NCBI GenBank assembly: GCA_964485095.1
Contig: CAZAIB010000009.1
Location: 1 to 64,000, forward strand
DNA length: 64,000 bases
Direction of reading: 5' to 3'
DNA from: CAYNWT01 sp964485095
GTDB taxonomy: Bacteria > Planctomycetota > Planctomycetia > Planctomycetales > Planctomycetaceae
Shown here: in pieces, positions 8,516 through 17,420 of the stretch
How the letters are laid out: each line of letters begins with the position of its first letter
How positions within the stretch are numbered: position 1 is the first letter of the stretch
Position numbers and translations under genes: made by a program
The notes under the pieces: model-generated
Told to the model about the DNA's origin: nothing
What the model saw: only the letters and a program-made list of their open reading frames with translations
Database searches by the model: none

Positions 8516-9421
8516 ATGATCCAATCAGCCAATGTCAGGCCCAACGTCTTCAGTGTGGACGTGGAGGACTACTTCCACGTCTCCGCATTTGCAGACCGCA
8601 TCTCGCCGGAGGACTGGGGTCAGTACGAGTGCCGTGTTGAGGCCAACACGCACCGGATTCTTGATCTGTGTGCCAGGCACAATGTTCGCGGAACCTTCTT
8701 TGTGCTGGGTTGGGTTGCTGATCGCTACCCGGAACTGGTTATCGATATCCGCGATGCTGGCCATGAGATTGGTTGTCACAGCTACTGGCACCAGTTGATT
8801 TACGAACTCGGCCCGGAACGCTTTCGTGAGGATCTTGTTCGCGGCCGCGATCTGCTTCAGGAAATTACCGGAGAAGCGGTAACCCTGTATCGAGCCCCCA
8901 GCTTTTCTGTCACGAAGAAATCGATTTGGGCTCTGGAGATCATGGTTGAAGAAGGCTTCACCGTGGACTCAAGTGTCTATCCCGTGCGGCATGACCGCTA
9001 CGGCATCCCGGACGCTCAGGTGATCCCGCACAAGATCCAAACCGATTCAGGAAGCATTGTCGAATTCCCTGGCACCATTTGCGATGTGGGCGGTATGAAC
9101 GTACCCGTCGGCGGTGGCGGATACTTTCGACTATTCCCGTGGTGGCTAATGCAACGGTTCCTGAGCAAAGTGAACCGCGAACGCCAATTCAATTTCTACA
9201 TCCACCCGTGGGAGGTTGACCCCGATCAGCCACGGATGCAGGGTTCCTGGAAGTCCCGCTTCCGGCACTACCAAAACCTCAACTCAACAACACGCAAGCT
9301 CGACCAACTGATGAGTTCTTTTGACTTCACCACAATGTCAGAAGCACTCCAGCACACCGGGCTGTTGGATACAGAACCAGCTGTTGCTCCCACAGCTGCC
9401 TCAACCGGAGCACAGTCATGA
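8516..9421 (+). CDS. Polysaccharide deacetylase, exosortase-locus type
   Basis: A 301-residue NodB-fold deacetylase of the subgroup found in exosortase loci (polysaccharide deacetylase plus DUF3473 C-terminal part). The opening NVFSVDVEDYFHV carries the catalytic/metal Asp pair, GHEIGCHSYWHQ carries the metal-binding His pair, and YRAPSFS is the third NodB motif. The C-terminal FYIHPWEVDPDQPR is typical of this subgroup. It probably removes acetyl groups from the locus polysaccharide. The stop overlaps the next start (ATGA), so it is translationally coupled to the glycosyltransferase. No close ribosome site is seen; an AGGAGG-like GGAGG at 8491 is about 20 bases from the ATG. Confidence 0.92.
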   Translation: MIQSANVRPNVFSVDVEDYFHVSAFADRISPEDWGQYECRVEANTHRILDLCARHNVRGTFFVLGWVADRYPELVIDIRDAGHEIGCHSYWHQLIYELGPERFREDLVRGRDLLQEITGEAVTLYRAPSFSVTKKSIWALEIMVEEGFTVDSSVYPVRHDRYGIPDAQVIPHKIQTDSGSIVEFPGTICDVGGMNVPVGGGGYFRLFPWWLMQRFLSKVNRERQFNFYIHPWEVDPDQPRMQGSWKSRFRHYQNLNSTTRKLDQLMSSFDFTTMSEALQHTGLLDTEPAVAPTAASTGAQS

Positions 9422-10653
9422 AAAACGTTCTTTACGTAACGCACCGGGTGCCCTGGCCGCCGAACCGTGGGGACCGCATTCGCACTTACAACATCATCCG
9501 ATATCTCGGCCAGCGATGTCGTTTGTATGTGGCAACGTTCGCTGATGAAGCACCCGCTCCGGATGCAACGGAAGAACTCGGGAAGTACTGCGAGTCCGTC
9601 GCAATTGTTCCAGTGGGCGCTACTCGATGGATGCACGCGGCTGTTTCATTCGCAACAGGTAAGACTGTTACCGAAGGACTGTTCCATTCGTCCGCTTTTG
9701 CTGACGTTGTCCAAAACTGGTCGGAGTCGATTCAGTTTGATGCCGTCCTGGCGTCATCTTCCGGAGTGGCTCGGTACCTGGATATCGATCCTTTGTCCGG
9801 CGCGCGGAAGTGGGTCGATTTGATTGATGTCGACAGTGAGAAGTGGCTGGATTACGCCACGACATCAAATCCGGTAATGGCGCAGGTCTACAAGCGAGAA
9901 GGTTTGCGGCTGCGAGGCATTGAGAAACAACTGGCGAAAGACTGCGATCGGCTAACTGTTGTCACTGACGCCGAAGTTGAGGTCTTCCGCGACTTCTCTG
10001 AAGACGGACACGTGAGCGCGGTTACCAACGGGGTGGACCTTGATTTCTTTAAGCGACCGGCAGAAACACCTGAAGAGCTGAAGTGTGTTTTCGTCGGGGT
10101 GCTGAACTACAAACCGAATTCGGACGGCGTTGCATGGTTCTGCGAACAAGTTTGGCCGCTGGTAAGAGCCCAGCATCCGACGGCTCGGTTCGAAATCGTT
10201 GGACGAGATCCTTCACCGGAAGTCCTGGCTTTGGATCAGATTGACGGTGTCGATGTTGTTGGCCCCGTAGACGATATCCGTCCCTACTTGTGGAGTGCGT
10301 CGGCGATTGTCACTCCGATGCTGATTTCACGCGGTGTTCAAAACAAAGTACTGGAAGCGTTTGCTGCTGAGCGGCCACTGATTTCATCTGCACCGCCTTT
10401 GGTTGGTTTGGATATTGAACTCGGTACACACGCCATCAAAGCGGAAACGCCACAACAATGGGTCGATTCACTGGGCATGCTGTTTACTGATGCCGATAAA
10501 CGACAAGCTCTTGGCCAGGCGTCACGCGAGTGGGTTGTTGACCATCATCGCTGGGACGTGTGTCTGGAAGAGTTCAGTGATCTACTAGCAGACGACAAGA
10601 ACTGCCAGCAACCAGAACTTGTTGCAGTTGGAGAAGAGGAGGAGTCGGAATGA
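9418..10653 (+). CDS. Glycosyltransferase family 4, exosortase-locus type
   Basis: A 411-residue GT-B fold transferase. The N-terminus (VLYVTHRVPWPPNRGDRIRTY) is nearly diagnostic for the sugar transferase associated with exosortase/PEP-CTERM loci (the TIGR03087 type). The nucleotide-sugar half shows the strand VFVGVLNYKPNSDG, the FEIVGRDPSPEV segment and a C-terminal GVQNKVLEAFAAERPLI, matching the GT4 EX7E-type region. It should add a sugar to the growing repeat unit on the cytoplasmic side. It overlaps both neighbours by 4 bases, placing it in one translational unit with the deacetylase and the ligase-like gene. Confidence 0.92.
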   Translation: MKNVLYVTHRVPWPPNRGDRIRTYNIIRYLGQRCRLYVATFADEAPAPDATEELGKYCESVAIVPVGATRWMHAAVSFATGKTVTEGLFHSSAFADVVQNWSESIQFDAVLASSSGVARYLDIDPLSGARKWVDLIDVDSEKWLDYATTSNPVMAQVYKREGLRLRGIEKQLAKDCDRLTVVTDAEVEVFRDFSEDGHVSAVTNGVDLDFFKRPAETPEELKCVFVGVLNYKPNSDGVAWFCEQVWPLVRAQHPTARFEIVGRDPSPEVLALDQIDGVDVVGPVDDIRPYLWSASAIVTPMLISRGVQNKVLEAFAAERPLISSAPPLVGLDIELGTHAIKAETPQQWVDSLGMLFTDADKRQALGQASREWVVDHHRWDVCLEEFSDLLADDKNCQQPELVAVGEEEESE

Positions 10654-12029
10654 AGGGATTACTGTTTACAGTATCGCTGACTTACGGCGGCGCTCTGGTG
10701 TCGATGTTCAGTCCGTTTTACGGCCTGTTGATCTACGTTTGCTTCGCGATTGTTCGCCCAGAAGACATGTGGCCATGGTCCGTTTCAGGTGGTAACTACA
10801 GCCGGATCATTGCGATTGCGATGTTAGGTGGCTGGCTTTGGCACATTGGCCTGACTTTCCTCACCGGCAAAGGTGTGAACTTCAGGTTCGGAGCCGGAAA
10901 GACGGTGGTGCTACTGTTCCTCAGCTTCTGGCTGTGGACGGTCTATCTTTCTTTGAACGCCAGCAGCCCGCTGCATGCATGGGAGTACGTCGAAACGCTT
11001 GGCAAAATTCTGCTGCCGTTCCTTGTCGGAATGACGACTATTGACTCGGTTAAGAAACTCAAACAGCTTGCGTGGGTCATTGTCCTCAGTCAGGGATACG
11101 TTGCCTACGAGATGAACTCGTACTACTTCAGCGGGTACAACAAACTTCGGCTGGACGGTTTCGGTGGCGTTGACAACAACAGCTGCGCCATTGCTTTGGT
11201 GACTGTTATTGGCCTTGCTGCATTCATGTTCCTCCATGTCGAGAAGTACTGGCAGAAGGCTGTCATTGGCCTTTGCGGTGCCTTCATGGGCCACGCGGTT
11301 CTGTTTTCGTTTTCTCGTGGTGGAATGGTCGCACTTATCATCTGTGCGGGAGTCGGCTTCCTGCTGCTTAAGAAAAAGACTCGACACTACCTGGCTTTTG
11401 GAGTCGCGTGTCTAGGCATGCTGTATCTGGCGGGCCCCGAAGTGCGTGATCGTTTCATGCGAACATTCGAAACCAAACGGGGTAAGCGCGAAGCTTCTGC
11501 GCAGAGTCGAATTGACTTGTGGAAAGACTGCTGGACGGTACTGAAGGGCGATCCCGTTATGGGGTGCGGTCCGAACCACTGGCCGTTGCTGGCCCACCGC
11601 TTTGGCTGGACGCGCGGCAAAGAAGCTCACAGTCTCTGGGTACAGACAGCAACGGAGACCGGCTTCACAGGTATCATTATGTTTGCCGGGTTCTATGGCG
11701 TCTGCATGTTCAGGCTGTGGCTATTGATCCTCAGATCGAAGCCCGACGATGACCCATGGTTCTCTGACACTGGCAAGATGGTTATTGCATCCTTGAGTGC
11801 ATTTGGCTTCTCTGCGCAGTTTGTGAGCCTGGAGGCGTTGGAAGTGCCGTACTATGTGACGCTGCTTGGAGCAGCAACGCTGTCGGTTTACTCAAAGGTG
11901 CAGCGTGAACAGGAAGCTCTTCAGGACGAAGAGGATGAAGAAGAGTACGGCTATGACGAAGGATACGAAGACAGACCTGACGAAGGCTATTTTAACCACG
12001 ATGCGTGGGCTCCAATCGCTGTCGTCTAG
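10650..12029 (+). CDS. O-antigen-ligase-like protein (exosortase-locus O-glycosylation ligase)
   Basis: A 459-residue polytopic membrane protein with about ten hydrophobic segments. The N-terminus (YGLLIYVCFAIVRPEDMWPW) matches the putative O-glycosylation ligases of exosortase loci, and the middle holds the Wzy/WaaL-type region, with a large outer loop including SRIDLWKDCWTVLKGDP and GCGPNHWPLLAHRFGW. Such enzymes join lipid-linked glycan to protein or polymer at the outer face of the membrane. The C-terminus is an acidic, Tyr-rich tail (about residues 425-450). It is the last gene of the locus, followed by a perfect hairpin at 12054. Confidence 0.88.
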   Translation: MKGLLFTVSLTYGGALVSMFSPFYGLLIYVCFAIVRPEDMWPWSVSGGNYSRIIAIAMLGGWLWHIGLTFLTGKGVNFRFGAGKTVVLLFLSFWLWTVYLSLNASSPLHAWEYVETLGKILLPFLVGMTTIDSVKKLKQLAWVIVLSQGYVAYEMNSYYFSGYNKLRLDGFGGVDNNSCAIALVTVIGLAAFMFLHVEKYWQKAVIGLCGAFMGHAVLFSFSRGGMVALIICAGVGFLLLKKKTRHYLAFGVACLGMLYLAGPEVRDRFMRTFETKRGKREASAQSRIDLWKDCWTVLKGDPVMGCGPNHWPLLAHRFGWTRGKEAHSLWVQTATETGFTGIIMFAGFYGVCMFRLWLLILRSKPDDDPWFSDTGKMVIASLSAFGFSAQFVSLEALEVPYYVTLLGAATLSVYSKVQREQEALQDEEDEEEYGYDEGYEDRPDEGYFNHDAWAPIAVV

Positions 12030-12053
12030 TGATGTCGATCAATCAATCCCAAC

Positions 12054-12077
12054 GGAGCCGCTGGTAACAGCGGCTCC
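12054..12077 (+). terminator. Hairpin at the end of the polysaccharide locus
   Basis: A perfect 10-base stem (GGAGCCGCTG and its complement) with a GTAA loop, 25 bases after the last stop codon of the locus. No T-run follows, so it may be a weak or factor-aided terminator, or an mRNA 3' end stabiliser. Confidence 0.55.
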
Positions 12078-12134
12078 AGCGAATTCTGAAAGACTGACCG
12101 GCACAGCTCGCGTCAACGTCTGACATAACAAACC

Positions 12135-12178
12135 ACCCTTGCTACAATTTCGGACCGATCCGACTTTGTAGCAAGGGT
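12135..12178 (+). promoter_or_regulatory. Long inverted repeat in the leader of the TraB/GumN gene
   Basis: A perfect 13-base inverted repeat (ACCCTTGCTACAA at 12135-12147, complement at 12166-12178) surrounds an 18-base loop that contains a small CGGA/TCCG stem. The right arm ends six bases before the ATG at 12185 and covers the place where a ribosome site would lie, so in mRNA it could hide the start. It could instead be a terminator for the upstream locus or a protein operator. Confidence 0.6.
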
Positions 12179-12184
12179 GTTTTC

Positions 12185-13144
12185 ATGAAGACTTGTGCCG
12201 CCGTCCTGTTCGCGTTCCTTCTTTCCGCCAGCAGCCTCTGCGCGCAGGAAAAGTCCAAGCAGCAGGACGCTCCACGACTGCCGGGGCAACAGAAGAAGAA
12301 GCTTGAAGTTCCCGATCGGGTGCTCAAGCCGTTTCTTTGGAAGATCGAAGGGGACACGCCCAACTACATCTTCGGAACCGTGCACGTGGCGGACCCGCGA
12401 GCGCTCAAGCTTCACCCGGCTGCCGATCGCGTGTTTGAGGCAGCTGAAGCGGCGTTCTTCGAAATCGATTTCGAAAAAGCGGGCCAGCAGTTGCAAGCGA
12501 TGCTTTTGCCCAACGGTGAGAAGCTCGAAGACACACTTTCGGCCGATACAATCCAGCGGTTGGATAAGCGAGTTAACAAAGTCGCGCCGGGCCTGCGAGA
12601 CCGTTTACCGCTAAAACCGATTGCCTGGATGCTTCTGCTTCCGCAACTGGAAGCACAAAAGCGTTTCCAAAACCTAGCGCTTGACATGCAGCTGAACGGG
12701 CGAGCAAAGGCAGCAGGAAAGGTGGTTGGCGGACTTGAAGATGCTTCGTTGCAGCTGCGTGAGTTATTCAAATTGTCAAAAGAGGAACAGTCGCAGTTTG
12801 TTAAGTCGTCTCTCAAGGCCATGGACGATGCTGACGCTAAGAATGAAGACCAGTTGATGACAACTATCAACTACTACCTGCGAGGCGACGGGAAGGCGTT
12901 CCACAAATATTTCATGGATGACATGAAGGCAGGCAGCATGCCCAAACCGTTGCAGGAAAAGCTGATCCAGGGATTGCTGATTTCTCGCAATAAGCGAATG
13001 GCGAAGCAGATCAAAGAACTGACCGCCGCCTTTCCGGATCGCAAACATTTCTTCGCAGTCGGAACCGCACACATGCTGGGTGAGAACAGTGTCCTCACTT
13101 ACCTGAAAAAGGACGGCATCAAGACGTCGGCAGTGACTGAGTAA
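12185..13144 (+). CDS. TraB/GumN family protein
   Basis: A 319-residue secreted protein: signal peptide of about 20 residues ending at LCAQ, then a TraB/GumN domain. Family marks are YIFGTVHVADPR near residue 60 and GTAHMLGENSVLTYL near the C-terminus, the paired GxxH motifs of this proposed metal-dependent protease fold. Bacterial members are poorly characterised; GumN lies in a xanthan locus, so finding this gene beside a polysaccharide locus is suggestive but not proof of a link. It has its own leader with a long inverted repeat. The 3' end overlaps the convergent phosphotransferase gene by 26 bases. Confidence 0.88.
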   Translation: MKTCAAVLFAFLLSASSLCAQEKSKQQDAPRLPGQQKKKLEVPDRVLKPFLWKIEGDTPNYIFGTVHVADPRALKLHPAADRVFEAAEAAFFEIDFEKAGQQLQAMLLPNGEKLEDTLSADTIQRLDKRVNKVAPGLRDRLPLKPIAWMLLLPQLEAQKRFQNLALDMQLNGRAKAAGKVVGGLEDASLQLRELFKLSKEEQSQFVKSSLKAMDDADAKNEDQLMTTINYYLRGDGKAFHKYFMDDMKAGSMPKPLQEKLIQGLLISRNKRMAKQIKELTAAFPDRKHFFAVGTAHMLGENSVLTYLKKDGIKTSAVTE

Positions 13145-14147
13145 GCACCAATAGTCGATCGCATTGCTGCTTCAAACGAAGCAGCACAGCGCCTTCGTTA
13201 AACGAAACCGGAACCAGGTACTTTCGCCTGAGCCAGGTCAACGGACCAAGAACAACAGCCGACCGATCCAGCACCGTCACCAATCGCTGTTCTTCCGGCG
13301 TCATGGGTCGCAGTTTAGTGTAACAGTCCAACGCGAACCGACGTTGCTGAACATCATCTGCGACCAGGCTGCCCAGCAGGCGAGCCAAATCAGTTGCGAC
13401 GTTCTCCGTTCGACAGGCAGATGGGTCAATGATGCCCGTGACTCGATCACCTTCAAACAAAATGTGATCGTGCCAAACATCGCGCAGACACGGCTGCAGC
13501 GGAACGCGAACATCCGTGAGCGCTGCCAGCTCACGCCTGACCGCAGGCAAAGCCAACCGCGCGTTGGTCACGATCGTTGCCGCCATGCGACTGAACTCGG
13601 TGAGCTGTCCGGACAGAAGACGATCAACCGCGTTAAGATCGCCGCGCAACCAGGCTTCCGTTCTCTGCAGGCGCTCGGCAATCGCGGGTGACCGTTCAGA
13701 AGATGCACTTGTGAACCAGGTTGTTGCCGAATTCGGTGGACGAAAACCGGCGGCCGCGATGTGCCAACCAGCAAGCGCCCGCATCGTGTTCGACAGCCGC
13801 TCTTTGGTGGGCGAACTGTGAAAGTCTGCAGCACCTGGCAACCACGGTTCCAGTTGCCAGAACTGCCCCTTCACCTTGACTAACGTGGAACCGCCACTTG
13901 ATTGCGACGGCACTGCGACGTGCTCGAATCCTGAATCCGCTATGTGCCTGAGTAGTTTGTGCAGTCCGAGAATGCGCGGTTCTGGTAGTGACTCCGGCGG
14001 CCACCCACGCAGTGCGTAGGTTCCGCAGGAAGCCGACACGCGCCAGACGCCAGCACCACTAAATCCGCCTGCCGCTGGTAGCATCTGTGCGCCGGCGCTG
14101 TCGATCGTTGGAAAGCAGCTAAGAACTCGGGAAAGCAGCTCGTTCAT
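13119..14147 (-). CDS. APH-type phosphotransferase
   Basis: A 342-residue protein with the outline of an aminoglycoside/choline-kinase-like phosphotransferase. It has an N-terminal lobe with a Gly-rich turn (AAGGFSGAGVWRV, about 26-38), a hinge-like QLEPWLPGA (about 97), and a C-terminal catalytic segment around LRDVWHDHILFEGDRVTGIIDP, where Asp-x3-Asp-His precedes the metal-binding GIIDP. The catalytic loop departs from the usual HxDxxxxN form (RDVWHDHILF). Substrate is unknown; such genes in environmental bacteria often act on small metabolites, not antibiotics. The gene is convergent with and overlaps the TraB/GumN gene. Confidence 0.75.
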   Translation of the reverse strand: MNELLSRVLSCFPTIDSAGAQMLPAAGGFSGAGVWRVSASCGTYALRGWPPESLPEPRILGLHKLLRHIADSGFEHVAVPSQSSGGSTLVKVKGQFWQLEPWLPGAADFHSSPTKERLSNTMRALAGWHIAAAGFRPPNSATTWFTSASSERSPAIAERLQRTEAWLRGDLNAVDRLLSGQLTEFSRMAATIVTNARLALPAVRRELAALTDVRVPLQPCLRDVWHDHILFEGDRVTGIIDPSACRTENVATDLARLLGSLVADDVQQRRFALDCYTKLRPMTPEEQRLVTVLDRSAVVLGPLTWLRRKYLVPVSFNEGAVLLRLKQQCDRLLVLTQSLPTS

Positions 14148-14283
14148 CCGGCGTTCCTGCCTGCGTGTGGCGTGTTTGACAAACCAGTTTGTCGGCCGTT
14201 ATCGTTCTGTCAAAGTGGGAGGTTTTCGCAATTTCCCTGGCTACGGTAGCTGACGCCGACTCATGCAGATGGAGAACCTACGA

Positions 14284-15438
14284 ATGCGACTGTTCCGAAA
14301 TCGTGCTGTTGTCACGATAGTAACGCTGTCGTTGATCTGTGCCAGTACAACAACGGCCGATGCCGGCGTAGTTCCATGGCTGTGGAACGTCTTCTTCGGC
14401 CCAGCCAATGCTCCGCTGTTTCCTCGGCTCGCCGCAAATCGGCAGGCTCAAATGGGTGCGGCATACTGTCCACCCGGAAATGGTTTTGGTGGCGGGAACG
14501 GCTTTGGTGGGGGTAATGGTTTCAGCGGATTCGCCGCGCAGCCAGTCGCATTTTCTGCTCCTGCCAATTCGACATCTTACGCGCCAGGCTACGCGGCCTC
14601 ATACGCCCCTCCGGCTTACTCGTACGCTCCGCCTTCGTTTGCCGCCTCGTCATACGCGATCCCTTCGTACTCCTACGCGGCGCCAAGCTACACCTACTCA
14701 GACCCTGTGGTCAGCAGTTCGTATCTTGCCAGCTCGTATCCCACTACGCCGTTTGAATACTCCGGCTACATCACAGGATGTGACTGTTGCGGAACCAGCT
14801 CGTACCCAATTGATGGAACGGTTATCAGCGACGTGGTGATCGACGGAGGTATTTCAATCGAAAGTGGGACACCCAGCGCAACTGACCAAGACAACGACAA
14901 CAACGTCTACGAAGCTCCGTTGGGAGATTCCAACATAGTCGATCCGCCGCGCCCCAGAGCGGGCGACGGGATGGACAACAGTTCGGGAGCAGGCGGTGGT
15001 TTCGGAGGGGCCATTGATGATGGGTTTCGAGACCCGATCGAAAAGACTCCCCGTACTCGCAGGGACGGCCGGGGTCGAGAAGACCGTGGTGGCGGCGGCA
15101 TAGCCCCTCCAGCCGATAATGGAGGCTTCGGCGGCTTTGAGGGTAGCGGTGGATCTGACCCAGCCGATGATCTGTTCAAAGTGAACAAGCCAGTCCAGGA
15201 AAGCCCTGACGCGTCTGACGTGCCTCCTCCCCCAAGTGGCAAAGCTCCAGCGACTCCGCCGGAAGCTCGACGTTCGACGCCAGAAGTCATCACGACAGTC
15301 AGTTTGACTGGCAACCTGGGCCGTGACGGACAATTGAACCGAACACGAATGTCGTTCGCCTCAGCGAAGAACAAAAAGACACGACGTATGCTGCGGTGGA
15401 TCTCTGTGCCAAACAATGGCCGCACCGCACTGCGTTAA
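14284..15438 (+). CDS. Secreted Tyr/Ser/Ala/Pro-rich low-complexity protein
   Basis: I place the start at the ATG at 14284 because GGAG sits nine bases upstream; two earlier in-frame ATGs (14263, 14269) add only seven residues. The 384-residue product has a signal peptide (ending near TTADAG), a GNGFGGG repeat patch, then a silk-like region rich in Tyr, Ser, Ala and Pro with repeated SYxxPSYSY-type units (about residues 95-165). Next come a small CDCC cluster, Gly/Asp/Pro-rich linkers, and a basic C-terminus (FASAKNKKTRRMLRWI). No enzyme domain is visible. It is likely an exported or cell-surface structural protein. A strong terminator follows. Confidence 0.8.
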   Translation: MRLFRNRAVVTIVTLSLICASTTTADAGVVPWLWNVFFGPANAPLFPRLAANRQAQMGAAYCPPGNGFGGGNGFGGGNGFSGFAAQPVAFSAPANSTSYAPGYAASYAPPAYSYAPPSFAASSYAIPSYSYAAPSYTYSDPVVSSSYLASSYPTTPFEYSGYITGCDCCGTSSYPIDGTVISDVVIDGGISIESGTPSATDQDNDNNVYEAPLGDSNIVDPPRPRAGDGMDNSSGAGGGFGGAIDDGFRDPIEKTPRTRRDGRGREDRGGGGIAPPADNGGFGGFEGSGGSDPADDLFKVNKPVQESPDASDVPPPPSGKAPATPPEARRSTPEVITTVSLTGNLGRDGQLNRTRMSFASAKNKKTRRMLRWISVPNNGRTALR

Positions 15439-15460
15439 CCGCACCGGTCTCCAACAAGTG

Positions 15461-15502
15461 ACAAGCTCGGCATTCGTGTGAATGTCGAGCTTGTTTCGTT
15501 TG
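15461..15502 (+). terminator. Intrinsic terminator after the Tyr/Ser-rich protein gene
   Basis: A 15-base stem (15461-15475 with 15480-15494, one G-T pair) and a 4-base GTGT loop are followed directly by TTTCGTTT. It lies 23 bases after the stop codon on the plus strand. Confidence 0.88.
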
Positions 15503-15586
15503 CGGTTCTTCGCATCACTTGGCCAATTCGGTTCCGTTCAGCTGGCTCGCTGAACATAATCCTGCATCCAATCCCGGAGATGCCCG

Positions 15587-17296
15587 ATGCAGAACGACCA
15601 GATAGCCCGCTTATTCGATCAGCTTGCAGACCTGCTGGAGATCCAAAAAGCCAACCCCTTTCGAGTCCGCGCATACCGGAACGCGTCTCGAACGATTTCT
15701 TCGCTGTCAGAAGCAGCGTCTGACATCATCGCCGATGAAGATGCAAAGCTGACGGACCTCGATGGAATCGGTAAAGACCTGGCAAAGAAGATCGAAGTGA
15801 TCGTCGCCACCGGAACGCTGCCGCAGTTGGACGAACTGAAAGAACAGATACCGTCTGGTGTCGTCGACATGCTGCGCATCCCGGGCATTGGCCCGAAGAA
15901 AGTCGGCGCGATGTTTGAAACGCTTGGCGTTGATTCGTTGGATGCGTTAAAAGCCGCCGCCGAAGCGGGTGAGGTTGCTGAACTGAAAGGCTTCGGCAAG
16001 AAAACAGAACAGCTTATCCTGGACAACATCGACCGCGCTGCGACACCTGACGAACGCGTTCAGCTTGCCGAAGCCAAAGCGGATGCCGACCGTATCGTCG
16101 CCGATTTGCTGGCTCTGCCTGAGGTCGAACAGGCTGACGTCGCCGGTAGCTGCAGGCGCCGCCGCGAGACCGTGGGGGACCTTGATGTTCTGGTCACGTC
16201 AACTGACTCGGCCGCTCCAATGGACGCTCTCGCCGCCCACCCGCTTATTGAATCTGTGTTGGCTCGAGGCGACACCAAGCAACGCGTTCGATTGCACGCT
16301 GGCATCGAAATGGATCTTCGTGTGGTTCCCGACGAATCGTACGGTGCGGCCATGCAGTACTTTACGGGTTCGAAGGAACACAACATCGTCATCCGCCGCC
16401 GCGCGGTTGATCGAGGACTGAAGGTGAACGAGTACGGCGTGTTCCGCGGTGACGAACTGGTTGCTGGCCGAACCGAAGAGGACGTCTACGCCGCAGTCGA
16501 CCTACCGTGGATCCCGCCGGAACTCCGTGAGAACCGCGGCGAGATAGAACAAGCTGAATCCGGTTCGCTTCCTGAACTGGTCACTCTGGCAGACATCCGC
16601 GGCGACTTGCACATGCACACAACCGCCACCGACGGTCGAGCCACCATCAGAGAGATGGCCGAAGCAGCCAAGGCCCGCGGCCTGAAGTACATCGCCATAA
16701 CAGACCACTCCAAACGCGTCTCCATGGCCAATGGCCTCGACGAAGAAAGACTCCGCGCGCATTGGAAAGAAATTGATGCTGTGAATGATGAGATCAAAGG
16801 TATCGAGATCATGAAGGGTATCGAGTGCGATATTCTGGAAGATGCCACCATGGATCTGGCGGACGATTGCCTGGCGGAAGCGGACTGGGTCATTGCGGTT
16901 CTGCACTACGGTTTGAAACAGCCGCGCAAGAAAATTCAGAAGCGACTCATGAACGCGGTTCAGAATCCGCATGTCGACATCATCGGCCACCCAACCGGTC
17001 GCTTACTCGGAAAGCGCGACGGAGCCGACATTGATTTCACTGAACTCTTCAAGGCCGCCGCCGATCACGGGGTCATGATGGAGATCAACGCTCACCCCAA
17101 GCGGCTAGACCTCAACGAGTTCCACGCAGCGGCCTGCAAGGATCTGGGTATCCCGATTGTCATCAGCACAGACGCTCACAGCCAACAGGGCATGGACGTC
17201 ATGCAGTACGGCGTCTACCAGGCTCGCCGAGCCGGCTTAACCAAAGCTGATGTCGCCAACACAAAAACCGCCGCCCAATTCAAACGTTCCGTTTGA
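15587..17296 (+). CDS. polX: Family X DNA polymerase / PHP exonuclease PolX
   Basis: A 569-residue protein of standard PolX length. Order of parts: N-terminal helical 8-kDa-like domain; helix-hairpin-helix segments (LDGIGKDLAKKI about 58-69, IPGIGPKKVGAMF about 98-110, LKGFGKKTEQLI); the nucleotidyltransferase palm with GSCRRR...GDLDVLV giving Asp198 and Asp200 and a third acidic residue Asp243 (MDLRVV); and a C-terminal PHP domain opening with DLHMHTTATDG (His342, His344) and continuing with ITDHSKR, IGHPTGR and STDAHS. It fills gaps in base-excision repair and has 3'-5' exonuclease activity. Its last codons and TGA stop lie inside a dispersed repeat (17281-17420), so the C-terminal KRSV is probably repeat-derived. 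Confidence 0.96.
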   Translation: MQNDQIARLFDQLADLLEIQKANPFRVRAYRNASRTISSLSEAASDIIADEDAKLTDLDGIGKDLAKKIEVIVATGTLPQLDELKEQIPSGVVDMLRIPGIGPKKVGAMFETLGVDSLDALKAAAEAGEVAELKGFGKKTEQLILDNIDRAATPDERVQLAEAKADADRIVADLLALPEVEQADVAGSCRRRRETVGDLDVLVTSTDSAAPMDALAAHPLIESVLARGDTKQRVRLHAGIEMDLRVVPDESYGAAMQYFTGSKEHNIVIRRRAVDRGLKVNEYGVFRGDELVAGRTEEDVYAAVDLPWIPPELRENRGEIEQAESGSLPELVTLADIRGDLHMHTTATDGRATIREMAEAAKARGLKYIAITDHSKRVSMANGLDEERLRAHWKEIDAVNDEIKGIEIMKGIECDILEDATMDLADDCLAEADWVIAVLHYGLKQPRKKIQKRLMNAVQNPHVDIIGHPTGRLLGKRDGADIDFTELFKAAADHGVMMEINAHPKRLDLNEFHAAACKDLGIPIVISTDAHSQQGMDVMQYGVYQARRAGLTKADVANTKTAAQFKRSV

Positions 17297-17420
17297 TCGG
17301 TATCCGGTGGGGACGGCGTCGGGGTCGGGATGGGATACTCCCGGTTGAATGGAAAGTGGTGTTGAACGGCTCGGCTGGTTGGCCGAGTTGGGTTGGGGCA
17401 CCACTTTCAACCTTCAACCT
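17281..17420 (+). repeat. Dispersed structured repeat, copy A (between polX and the VanZ-like gene)
   Basis: About 140 bases similar to 18776-18913 (reverse strand) and, over one end, to 23430-23501 (reverse strand). It opens with a small hairpin CAAAC-GTTCC-GTTTG (17281-17295). It then has ATCGGTATCC and a long stem (GAAAGTGGTG at 17352-17361 with CACCACTTTC at 17399-17408) capped by an inner CTCGGC/GCCGAG hairpin (17370-17387), and closes with two CAACCTT units. It provides the stop codons of both convergent flanking genes. Confidence 0.85.
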
